From Floccifex porci (GTDB lineage: Bacteria > Bacillota_I > Bacilli_A > Erysipelotrichales > Erysipelotrichaceae), in assembly GCF_009696175.1 (NCBI RefSeq), contig NZ_VUMM01000015.1:1-40919 (forward strand): a DNA stretch of 40,919 bases, read 5' to 3'. Position 1 is the stretch's first letter, and every line of letters starts with the position of its first letter. Positions 32,894 through 40,698 of this stretch are shown here, in pieces. Position numbers and translations under genes: made by a program. The notes under the pieces are model-generated. The model was not told where the DNA came from and ran no database searches. It saw nothing but the letters and a program-made list of their open reading frames with translations.

Positions 32894-33718
32894 CTAGTCC
32901 TTTATCTTCAAAGATACAAAAGAAGATACTTGTTGACTGGAAATATCAGTCTCAAATATTCCATCATATTCTTTACAGTATTTTTCAATGATCTTTAAGC
33001 CGATTCCATGTTCTTCTGGCTTTTCTTTTAAACTTTTCTCTATACTGGTATTTTCCAGACAGGAGTTTTGAACTTCAATTAACAAATACCCTCTTTTTAC
33101 ATTCATTTTTAAATTCACAAAACGTCTTGAAAACTTAACCTGTTCACAAGCTTCTATAGCATTATCCAGTAAATTTCCTAAAACTGAAATCAATACAATA
33201 TTATCTATATTTAAATTAGAAGGAATCACAATATCAATTGAATATTTAATATGCAGTTTCTTCATCAGCATCACTTTGTTGTAGACAATAGAATCAACGA
33301 TCTTATTATCCGTATAAAACATAAATAAAGATTCATAATGCGTTTTAATATATTCGTCAATCTGTTTGGTTGAAGTAATATCCTGGTTATACAATTCTTT
33401 TTGAAGTTTTAATTCCAGTTCCCCTAAATCTTTGCTCATCTGCATTGTCGCTACTATATGCTGATTCTGTATTTCTTTCTGTTTCAATATAATTTCTTTT
33501 TCGGCATTTTCTTTTGATTGCTGATCAAATTTTTTTGTGATTTTATACAATAGATATAAAGAATAAGAACCTACAATAATTAATACTGCCAGTAAGATCA
33601 CATTCACTGTTTTTGCTTTGCTCATCCAGAATAAAGGGGCAAAACCGGTCATAATGAGCTCACATAGAATAAATATCAAAATATCTTTTTCTTTTAAAAT
33701 TATTTTTATCGCATTCAT
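32894..33718 (-). CDS. GHKL histidine-kinase catalytic protein without the H-box His
   Basis: This 274-residue protein has two N-terminal membrane segments (about 13-30 and 38-58), then a coiled coil (60-110), then a helical dimerisation-like part and a GHKL ATPase domain. The ATPase domain shows N-box LGNLLDNAIEAC (180-191) and G-box HGIGLKIIEKY (238-248), as in AgrC-type kinases. Where the RHDYxNH H-box should be, the sequence reads MSKDLGELELKL (94-105): Lys replaces His. Other upstream His (87, 127) lack the following Asp. It can bind ATP but probably cannot autophosphorylate itself; half kinases A and B supply the missing His. It overlaps or abuts the regulator gene. Confidence 0.82.
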   Translation of the reverse strand: MNAIKIILKEKDILIFILCELIMTGFAPLFWMSKAKTVNVILLAVLIIVGSYSLYLLYKITKKFDQQSKENAEKEIILKQKEIQNQHIVATMQMSKDLGELELKLQKELYNQDITSTKQIDEYIKTHYESLFMFYTDNKIVDSIVYNKVMLMKKLHIKYSIDIVIPSNLNIDNIVLISVLGNLLDNAIEACEQVKFSRRFVNLKMNVKRGYLLIEVQNSCLENTSIEKSLKEKPEEHGIGLKIIEKYCKEYDGIFETDISSQQVSSFVSLKIKD

Positions 33719-33719
33719 A

Positions 33720-34421
33720 CTACAATCCTTTTAAAAACATCTGAAAGCTATATTCTGTTTCTTTTAAACGAGAACGACTGATGGGAACATAAGAGTGATC
33801 TTTTAAAATAAATTCTTTTTTATTAAATTCTTTTACATTCATAAAATTTACGATATAACATTGATGACACTGATGGAAATATCCATTTAATTTAGGAAAT
33901 AATGCCTGAAAATCATCCAATACCCGGTAAGTATGATCTTTACACTTGATTAAACTGTATCGTTTGATTCTTTCTATGGAATAAATATCACTTAAAGGAA
34001 CAACAAATGTATCCATTCCTGATTTAAAAGAAATGGTACGACTGTTGTTATTATAAATCTGTATCGCTTTTTCTAAAGCATCTTTTAAACGTCTTTCCAG
34101 TTCTGGTTTATAAATGAAGTAACAATGATCTACCTCAAATATATCAGTTACTTTTTCCAGATAATTGCTGATAAACAATACAATGGGCTGTTCAAACAGA
34201 TGATTGATTTTTTTGGCAATATCAATTCCACTGACTTTATTCTGTAAAACAATATCCAATATAAAAATAAAATTACGATTTTTATTTTTACAGAAAGATA
34301 TCATTTCTTTTTCATCTGTAAATGTATAAATATTAACTTCTTTTAAATTCATATTTTCAATGCATTTTTTTATTCTTTCAATCTGATGAATCTGATCATC
34401 ACATATCGCAATATAAATCAT
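33720..34421 (-). CDS. LytTR-family response regulator (AgrA-like)
   Basis: This 233-residue protein has a receiver domain (1-120) with acidic pocket CDD (residues 7-9), phosphoacceptor Asp56 in FILDIVL, and the conserved Lys in FIYKPEL. A LytTR DNA-binding domain follows (about 130-233; ISFKSGMDTFVVPLSDIYSI ... FHQCHQCYIVN ... YVPISRSRLKE). LytTR regulators bind direct repeats and usually control peptide-pheromone, bacteriocin or wall functions. It is first gene of the operon, AAGAGG before the ATG. The GHKL protein starts at its stop codon. Confidence 0.92.
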   Translation of the reverse strand: MIYIAICDDQIHQIERIKKCIENMNLKEVNIYTFTDEKEMISFCKNKNRNFIFILDIVLQNKVSGIDIAKKINHLFEQPIVLFISNYLEKVTDIFEVDHCYFIYKPELERRLKDALEKAIQIYNNNSRTISFKSGMDTFVVPLSDIYSIERIKRYSLIKCKDHTYRVLDDFQALFPKLNGYFHQCHQCYIVNFMNVKEFNKKEFILKDHSYVPISRSRLKETEYSFQMFLKGL

Positions 34422-34441
34422 AAAACAAACCTCTTGGTAGT

Positions 34442-34471
34442 ATTATAATATCCAAATCAATCTTTCGTAAA
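34442..34471 (-). promoter_or_regulatory. Probable promoter of the split-kinase operon
   Basis: Minus-strand TATAAT (34442-34447) with a weak TTTACG 18 bases upstream (34466-34471). The poor -35 fits an activated promoter, but no convincing LytTR direct repeat is seen. Confidence 0.45.
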
Positions 34472-34497
34472 TTTATTTTATTGAAATTATACAAATA

Positions 34498-34522
34498 AAG
34501 TTCATCTTTAATAGATGAACTT
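34498..34522 (-). terminator. Terminator of the sirohaem-bioY operon
   Basis: Minus strand: AAGTTCATCT-ATTAA-AGATGAACTT then TATTTG. It is a perfect 10-bp stem with the bioY stop in the loop; the T-run is interrupted, so strength is moderate. Confidence 0.65.
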
Positions 34523-35020
34523 GTTTAATCTTTTATAAATTTCACATGAGAATAAACATAAAAGGAAATCAGGAAAGATTGTAAGGAAACAGTTGATAAA
34601 TGCCATTATAATTCCAATAGGCTGCTGATAAAAAATATACATCATAAAACAATAATAGAAAAAACCACAGAAATAATAGGATAATAAACCGGCTATGGTT
34701 TTCTTTATGGTAGTTGTCTGTATGGAATTCATCACATAAACGGCCACCAGAAAACCGAAAAGAAAACCGAAAGTTGGTTTTAGTAGATATCCAATTCCTC
34801 CTCCAGAAGCAAAAACAGGTGCTCCTGATAATCCTAAACATAAATAAGTCATTAAAGTAAGACAGGCATGTTTTCTGTTCAGTAAAAGAGCACATAGTAA
34901 AACAAACAGCCATTGTAAAGTAAAATGCATTCCTATAAAATCCAAAGGAATCTGAATTTTAGAACCAATCGCAATTAAAGCGGTAAATAAAGCCATATAT
35001 GTCACATCTTTAGTTTTCAT
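34508..35020 (-). CDS. bioY: Biotin transporter BioY (ECF S-component)
   Basis: This 170-residue membrane protein has about six helices and the BioY signature GAPVFASGGGIGYLLKPTFGFLFGF (about residues 65-89) and HFTLQWLFVLLCALLL. It binds biotin and uses the shared energy-coupling factor module (EcfA1A2T), which is not in the window. The ATG overlaps the upstream fused haem gene by 11 bases, so it is probably co-transcribed with the sirohaem genes, although there is no direct pathway link. Confidence 0.9.
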   Translation of the reverse strand: MKTKDVTYMALFTALIAIGSKIQIPLDFIGMHFTLQWLFVLLCALLLNRKHACLTLMTYLCLGLSGAPVFASGGGIGYLLKPTFGFLFGFLVAVYVMNSIQTTTIKKTIAGLLSYYFCGFFYYCFMMYIFYQQPIGIIMAFINCFLTIFPDFLLCLFSCEIYKRLNKFIY

Positions 35021-37268
35021 GATGACAAATAAGCTCCTTTAATGATTCATAACTGGCCTGTTTTGCTTCATATATATGTTTTACTCCAAATTCCTTTAAA
35101 CGTTCTGTTGTTTTCTTTCCTATAGAATAGGCCACTCCCTTTTCTTTAAATTCTTCTAAATTTGAAATCGAATTTAAAAACAAAGATACATTGTTAGCAC
35201 ATGTAAAAATAACAGGATACTTTACATTCATCGATGGAATCAAACAAGGGTCGTTACGATATACACTCACTTTATGATAGTTGCATTTATCTATTAACTG
35301 ATCGATTTCATCTTTTTTATCGGATGAAAAATAATACACTGTCTGGTCTGAATTTATTATTAATTCATTCAACAATGTATCCGCATTATAAATAGATGGA
35401 ATAAAATCGGCCTGAATGCCATAGGATTTTAAATGCTGTGCACTTTTCTTTCCTACTACTGCAAATTTTGTATGTGAATATTTTCGTATGTCCTCTATAT
35501 ATTTAAAGAAACCATCTATTCCATACTGACTTGTAAAAAGTATTATATCTGGAATTTCCTGGATTTTATATGGAATCATTTCAATTTGAGAAACCATTAT
35601 TTCATGAACAATATAAGAATCCAGTAAAGCCGCTAATCTGGATTTCTGTTTTCCAATTTTAGGAAGAACCAATTCTGTTTTTTCTGAATAAAGCTTTGAA
35701 TTTTCCTGATGATAAGAAACGCATTTTCCTACAATAATAATAGCAGGAGAAGAAACAGAAATAGATTCATTCTGAATATCTTTTAAAGTTGAAAACTGAT
35801 TCTGATTGGATTCCATGCAAACATTAGACAATATGCCAATGGGCATATTTTCATCCATGCCATGCTGTATTAAATTCTTAGCGATTTCTTTTACTTTTTT
35901 TAAACCCATTAAAAACACAAGCGTTTCTTTTGATTTGGATAAAGATTCAAAATCAATATCCATATATTCTCCTTTTGAATTATGAGCGGTAATCACATGA
36001 AATCCATTGGATACGTTTCGATGAGTTAATGGAATCTGAAGTGAACCAGGTCCTGCAATAGAAGAAGATAAACCAGATATGATTTCATATGGAATTCCTT
36101 TTGATCTTAGATACTGTACTTCTTCATATCCTCTTCCAAACACAAAAGGATCTCCTCCTTTTAAACGAACCACAATTTTATACTGCAGTGCTTTTTGAAC
36201 CATTAATTCATTGATCTGATCCTGTTTTAAAGTATGATTATGACTGGCTTTTCCAACATAAATACATTCACAATCTTCTTTTGTATATTGTAGTAATTTC
36301 TGAGGAATCAATCGATCGTATAATATACAGTCCGCTTTTTTTACCACTTCCAATGCTTTTAAAGTAACATTTCCAATATTTCCAGGTCCTGCTCCCGTTA
36401 TGTAAACCATTCCAGACATCTGTTTGCGTATGTCTTTGGCCACTTGTCTGGCAACCTGTTCAGGATCTTTTCCGGTACAACAAGCTGTATATAAATGGTC
36501 TAAACCAAATAATCCATGAAAAGTAATCTGTCCTTTTTCTACTTTTGCATACCCTCCTATAGGATTCTGACAGGAGCTGTTCATCTCCTTTAAAAAAGCT
36601 CTTTCTGTCTGTATTTCCAGATCACTTGTTTCATCACAAAAGACATTCACCATTTCCAGTAATTCTATATTATCTTCTCTTAATTCAATTGCTAAAGCCC
36701 CCTGACAGCAGGAAGGAATCATTTGCTGGTAAGGCAATTCTTTATAATTCACATCCAGATTCAATCTTTCAATTCCCGCCTTTGCCAGAATCAGACCTTC
36801 CAGGTCCTGTTCTTTCATCTTTTTAAGACGAGTATCTACATTTCCTCTTATATCCACCACTTCTATGTCTTTATAGAGCTGCTGGATCTGTTTCTTTCGG
36901 CGAATGCTTCCTGTAGCTACTACACCTTTTTCATTAAAGTTCTCATGATTCAAGATCAATACATCATGATTATCGGCTCGTTTCCATGTTTTTGATAAAA
37001 CCAATCCATGTTTTAACTGACAAGGAAGATCTTTCATAGAATGTACAGCCATCTGGATTGTTCCATCCAGTAATTGCTGTTCAATTTCATTGATAAACAA
37101 TCCATTCCCTCCAATTTGCGACAATGGTTTTAAATTCGAATCTCCCTGGGTATGAATCACAACAATTTCAAACTGATGAAAAGGATATGCTTTTTCTAAA
37201 ACATCCACAACCGAATGCGTTTGTATCAAAGCCAGTTTAGATCCTCTGGTTCCAACTTTTATATGCAT
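35010..37268 (-). CDS. hemC-cobA-hemD: HemC-CobA-HemD triple fusion
   Basis: The 752 residues hold three enzymes in pathway order. Residues 1 to about 290 are hydroxymethylbilane synthase (KVGTRGSKLALIQT; dipyrromethane Cys in MNSSCQNPIGGYA). Residues about 292-525 are uroporphyrinogen-III C-methyltransferase (VYITGAGPGNIGNVTLKAL, LKGGDPFVFGRGYEE). Residues about 530-752 are uroporphyrinogen-III synthase (HemD), the least conserved part (VLPKIGKQKSRLAAL, AVVGKKSAQHLKSYGIQAD). Together they turn porphobilinogen into precorrin-2. With the Met8-type gene seven bases upstream, this makes sirohaem for the divergent reductase at 37867. Confidence 0.93.
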   Translation of the reverse strand: MHIKVGTRGSKLALIQTHSVVDVLEKAYPFHQFEIVVIHTQGDSNLKPLSQIGGNGLFINEIEQQLLDGTIQMAVHSMKDLPCQLKHGLVLSKTWKRADNHDVLILNHENFNEKGVVATGSIRRKKQIQQLYKDIEVVDIRGNVDTRLKKMKEQDLEGLILAKAGIERLNLDVNYKELPYQQMIPSCCQGALAIELREDNIELLEMVNVFCDETSDLEIQTERAFLKEMNSSCQNPIGGYAKVEKGQITFHGLFGLDHLYTACCTGKDPEQVARQVAKDIRKQMSGMVYITGAGPGNIGNVTLKALEVVKKADCILYDRLIPQKLLQYTKEDCECIYVGKASHNHTLKQDQINELMVQKALQYKIVVRLKGGDPFVFGRGYEEVQYLRSKGIPYEIISGLSSSIAGPGSLQIPLTHRNVSNGFHVITAHNSKGEYMDIDFESLSKSKETLVFLMGLKKVKEIAKNLIQHGMDENMPIGILSNVCMESNQNQFSTLKDIQNESISVSSPAIIIVGKCVSYHQENSKLYSEKTELVLPKIGKQKSRLAALLDSYIVHEIMVSQIEMIPYKIQEIPDIILFTSQYGIDGFFKYIEDIRKYSHTKFAVVGKKSAQHLKSYGIQADFIPSIYNADTLLNELIINSDQTVYYFSSDKKDEIDQLIDKCNYHKVSVYRNDPCLIPSMNVKYPVIFTCANNVSLFLNSISNLEEFKEKGVAYSIGKKTTERLKEFGVKHIYEAKQASYESLKELICHHEN

Positions 37269-37275
37269 AAATCAC

Positions 37276-37803
37276 CTATTTTTCTAATTGATTATATAAA
37301 AACTCTTTCAATATTTCTTTACGAGTCTGTCCATCTACACTTTTTAATTCTTTACGAATCATTTCCATTCTATCATTTATTTCCCCTAATTGACGGGTTA
37401 CAATCGATTCATTTTCTTTTTTCAAATACTGACAAATTACAGGATTTTTTCCAGAAGAAGAAAAAGCTGCTACTACATCTTTCTGTTTAATATAAGATGG
37501 AAATATAAATGTACAGTCTTCTTTCTGATCCACTGCATTGACTAAAATGTTTCTTTTTTTACATTCCAATGATATTTTATGATTCAATTGTGAATCGTTG
37601 GTAGCTGCCACAACAATGTTAAATCCATCCAGATCCTGTATTTCAAATTCTTTAGTCACATCACTGTTTTCCTGTTTTGAAAGGACTGTTACCTTTGCTC
37701 CAAATTCCTTTAATATTTTTATTTTATTTTGGGCAATAGGACCTGAGCCAACAACCAGTGCTTTACAATCTGTGATATCTATAAAAAAAGGAAAATATGC
37801 CAT
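37276..37803 (-). CDS. sirC: Precorrin-2 dehydrogenase/ferrochelatase (Met8/CysG-N type)
   Basis: This 175-residue protein has an N-terminal NAD-binding fold (ALVVGSGPIAQNKIKILKEFGAKVTVL, residues about 15-41), VVAATNDSQLNHKIS, and the dimerisation block VNAVDQKEDCTFIFPSYIKQKDVVAAFSSSGKNP. It oxidises precorrin-2 to sirohydrochlorin and may insert iron. It is shorter than yeast Met8 or the CysG N-terminal domain, mainly at the C-terminus. It has no Shine-Dalgarno; an extended -10 ends six bases before the ATG. It is first gene of the operon with the fused haem enzyme and bioY. Confidence 0.88.
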   Translation of the reverse strand: MAYFPFFIDITDCKALVVGSGPIAQNKIKILKEFGAKVTVLSKQENSDVTKEFEIQDLDGFNIVVAATNDSQLNHKISLECKKRNILVNAVDQKEDCTFIFPSYIKQKDVVAAFSSSGKNPVICQYLKKENESIVTRQLGEINDRMEMIRKELKSVDGQTRKEILKEFLYNQLEK

Positions 37804-37809
37804 GAAAAT

Positions 37810-37818
37810 ATTGTAGCA
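37810..37818 (-). promoter_or_regulatory. Extended -10 promoter of a leaderless Met8-type gene
   Basis: Minus strand: TGC-TACAAT, then six bases (ATTTTC), then the ATG at 37803. The divergent reductase promoter must lie within the next 50 bases; a TATCAT at 37837-37842 is a weak candidate. Confidence 0.6.
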
Positions 37819-37866
37819 TAATCTTTTTAATTAGTTTATCATTAAAGAAAAGGAATGGTATACATT

Positions 37867-39390
37867 ATGAATCAATATAAAAATGAATTACCTGAATTTA
37901 TTGAAAAAACAGATTTATTCTATTCTGGACAGATGAATATGAAAGAATACAAAGGATTTTCTGGATTTTATGGATCCTATTCTCAAAAAGGTGGAAAAGC
38001 TAGTATGCTTCGTTTACGTATGCCAGGTGGTGTGATTTCAAAAGAAACATTTAATTTTGTAGTAAATACAATGAAAGAATACAATGTTTCCCGTGCTCAC
38101 TTTACAACTTGTCAAACCATTCAGTTGCATGATCTGACAAAAGAACAACTGTATCCGATTTATGAAAATGTACTGGACTTTGGTATTGTTCCATTAGGCG
38201 GTGGAGGTGATTTTCCTAGAAATGTCATGTGTTCTCCATTATCCGGTGTTCAAAAAGATGAATGTTTTGATGTTTTACCATATGCGAAAAAAGCCAGTGA
38301 CTATTTATTGACTTTAATCAAAGCAGAAAAAATGCCTCGTAAATTAAAAGTGGGCTTTTCGAATTCAAAAGACAATGTAACACATGCCACTTTTAGAGAT
38401 CTGGGATTTGTTGCTTGCCAGGATGGTACATTTGATGTCTATTGTGCTGGAGGTTTGGGAAACAATCCACGTTTTGGTCTGCAGGTCGCAACAAAGGTAA
38501 ATCCGGAAAACATTCTATATTATATTAAAGCGATGCGTGACACTTTCCTTCAACATGGAAATTATACCAATCGAGCAAAAGCACGTACTCGTTATATGAT
38601 TGAAGCTGTTGGTGGAAATGACGCCTTCATTGAAATCTTTAATAAAAACCTTGATGAAGCTTTCAAAGAAGATTTAAAAATTGAAGTTTATCCTTCCATT
38701 GTTTCAAAAAAAGGAGAAGGTTCTATAGAAGGATATACAATTCTTCCTCAGAAACAGGATGGACTGTATTCTGTACTTTACCATCCAATTGGTGGTTCTC
38801 CAGATTTAAATACATTAATTGCTTTAAATGAAACCATTCAGAATATGGAAGACGTACAGCTTCGTTTATCCCCAGATGAATCTTGTTACATCATTAATTT
38901 AACAGCTAAAGAAGCTAAACTGGTACAGGATGTTATTTCCAGTGACAATGCACAATCTTTATTTGAAACCTCTGTTTCCTGTATCGGTGCCAGCACATGT
39001 CAGGTTGGTTTAAGAGATTCACAGGCTCTTCTACAGAATTGTATACAAGCCGTGCGTCAAGCCAATATTCCTTGTCAATCGTTATGTCAGATTCATATTT
39101 CTGGCTGTCCATCTTCTTGTGGAACCCATCAGATTGGACAAATTGGATTTAGAGGACATACAAAACTGGTGGATAAAAAACCAGCGTCTGCTTTTATGTT
39201 ATATATTTGCGGAAACGACAGACAAGGTGAAGAAACAATGGGAAAAGAAGTGGGTGCCATCCTTCAGGATAAGATTCCTGAATTCTTAGTAGAACTAGGT
39301 ACGATCATCACAAATGACCATTGCACATTTAATGAATGGATTCAAAAAAATCCAGATGGTATTGAAAAAATTGCACAAAAATACATTTAA
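37867..39390 (+). CDS. Sirohaem- and 4Fe-4S-dependent sulfite/nitrite reductase
   Basis: This 507-residue protein has the two-fold repeated ferredoxin-type reductase plan. The first half shows YSQKGGKASMLRLRMPGGVI and RAHFTTCQTIQLHDL. The cluster-binding Cys are in SCIGASTCQVGL and HISGCPSSCGTHQIGQIG (about 385-430), which coordinate a 4Fe-4S cluster bridged to sirohaem. It reduces sulfite to sulfide or nitrite to ammonia using ferredoxin-like donors; the sequence alone does not decide. The start at 37867 is chosen over an ATG at 37855, which sits directly on the AAGGA; spacing to 37867 is long (12). It is divergent from the sirohaem operon. Confidence 0.9.
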   Translation: MNQYKNELPEFIEKTDLFYSGQMNMKEYKGFSGFYGSYSQKGGKASMLRLRMPGGVISKETFNFVVNTMKEYNVSRAHFTTCQTIQLHDLTKEQLYPIYENVLDFGIVPLGGGGDFPRNVMCSPLSGVQKDECFDVLPYAKKASDYLLTLIKAEKMPRKLKVGFSNSKDNVTHATFRDLGFVACQDGTFDVYCAGGLGNNPRFGLQVATKVNPENILYYIKAMRDTFLQHGNYTNRAKARTRYMIEAVGGNDAFIEIFNKNLDEAFKEDLKIEVYPSIVSKKGEGSIEGYTILPQKQDGLYSVLYHPIGGSPDLNTLIALNETIQNMEDVQLRLSPDESCYIINLTAKEAKLVQDVISSDNAQSLFETSVSCIGASTCQVGLRDSQALLQNCIQAVRQANIPCQSLCQIHISGCPSSCGTHQIGQIGFRGHTKLVDKKPASAFMLYICGNDRQGEETMGKEVGAILQDKIPEFLVELGTIITNDHCTFNEWIQKNPDGIEKIAQKYI

Positions 39391-39415
39391 ACTCTGTTAT
39401 ATACAGAGTTTTTTT
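39389..39415 (+). terminator. Terminator of the sulfite/nitrite reductase gene
   Basis: AACTCTG-TTATATA-CAGAGTT running into seven T. Confidence 0.9.
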
Positions 39416-39443
39416 GCATAAGAGGGCATTTTTTTACATAAGA

Positions 39444-39452
39444 TGTTATAAT
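39444..39452 (+). promoter_or_regulatory. Extended -10 promoter of the second FemABX gene
   Basis: TGT-TATAAT 24 bases before the ATG at 39477, with AGAGG between. There is no good -35. Confidence 0.6.
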
Positions 39453-39476
39453 CTTTTTATAAAAGAGGTTTATAAT

Positions 39477-40661
39477 ATGTTATTTAAAGAATTATCAAAG
39501 GATGAGTTTCAACAATTTTCAAATGCTTATCCCAACAACAATTTCTGGCAGACAACCAATATGGCTCAAATGCGAGAAAACAGAGGCTATTCAACTTCTT
39601 ATGTAGGCATTATCGATCAGAATCATATTATCGCTGCCTGCATGTTGTCTTTTGTTCCAATATTTCGTTCTTATTCTTATTGTAAAATAATGAGAGGTCC
39701 TCTACTAGATTTCACAGATCTTAAACTTTTTGATTTTTTCCATCATCATTTAATTCCTTATTTAAAAAAGAAAAAATGTCTCTATCTACATATGGATCCT
39801 TACATCCCCTATAAAGAAAGAGATATTCATGGAAACATTGTTGAAAATGGATATAATTTTGATTACATTTTTCAACATTTGTTAAAAACAGGTTATTCCC
39901 ATGAAGGATTTACTCGTGGCATTGACCCTTTAAGAGAACCACGGTGGATGTATACCATTGATACCGATTCCATTACAAAAGAACAATGTTTAAAAAGAAT
40001 GGAAAGAAAAGCACAAAGAAGTATACAACATGTCATTCGATACAACATTCAAATTCATGAAATGGATTTAAATCATCTTCACATTTATAAAAATGTAATC
40101 AGAGATACCACTTTACGAAGAGGCTTTGAATTCAGAGAAGATGGTTATTATGAAAATGTATACAATTCTTTTAATAAAGATGGTTATGTACAATTTTTAT
40201 ATGCACAGATGGACATGATGGATTATATTCATAGTTTAGAAGAAGATCTTCAAAAAAATCAGAACGTTATATCGCAATCGCAAAAAAGACTTTCACAGCA
40301 GGAAAGTCCAAAAATCCGCAGAAAAATGGATTTGGCACAACAACAGGTAAATCAGATTATAAAAAAAATGGAAAAAGGCCATCAGATCATAGAAGAAGAT
40401 GGACAGAATATTATATTGGCTGCTGGATTATTTTTCACTTATGGACAGGAAGTTTTGTGTCTAATGAGTGGAGTTTATGAAAAATACATGCAGTATTGTT
40501 CTCCATACGCCCTTCACTGGCATATGCTTCAATACTGTATCGATCATGGTTTTAAACGATATAATTTATATGGAATCAGTGGAATCTTTGATGACTCTGC
40601 AGAAGATTATGGGGTATATTTATTTAAAAAAGGATTTAATGGCAATGTGATACAACCCTAG
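39477..40661 (+). CDS. FemABX-type aminoacyltransferase, 3' end replaced by an insertion sequence
   Basis: This 394-residue paralogue of the gene at 7875 has the same blocks: KIMRGPLLDFTD, YLHMDPYIPYKERDIHGN, a coiled-coil arm with lower charge (about 240-300), LMSGVYEKYMQYCSPYALHW and RYNLYGISGIFDDSAEDYGV. It ends KKGFNGNVIQP, whereas the paralogue continues about two dozen residues beyond the equivalent point (EELIGDF and on). The break coincides with the start of insertion-sequence-like DNA, so the last codons are probably not native. The missing part is the end of the second GNAT-like domain; whether the enzyme still works is uncertain. Start: AGAGG upstream of 39477. Confidence 0.82.
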   Translation: MLFKELSKDEFQQFSNAYPNNNFWQTTNMAQMRENRGYSTSYVGIIDQNHIIAACMLSFVPIFRSYSYCKIMRGPLLDFTDLKLFDFFHHHLIPYLKKKKCLYLHMDPYIPYKERDIHGNIVENGYNFDYIFQHLLKTGYSHEGFTRGIDPLREPRWMYTIDTDSITKEQCLKRMERKAQRSIQHVIRYNIQIHEMDLNHLHIYKNVIRDTTLRRGFEFREDGYYENVYNSFNKDGYVQFLYAQMDMMDYIHSLEEDLQKNQNVISQSQKRLSQQESPKIRRKMDLAQQQVNQIIKKMEKGHQIIEEDGQNIILAAGLFFTYGQEVLCLMSGVYEKYMQYCSPYALHWHMLQYCIDHGFKRYNLYGISGIFDDSAEDYGVYLFKKGFNGNVIQP

Positions 40662-40698
40662 TCAAGTAGACATGGGAAATATTTAAAAATCTCATCGA

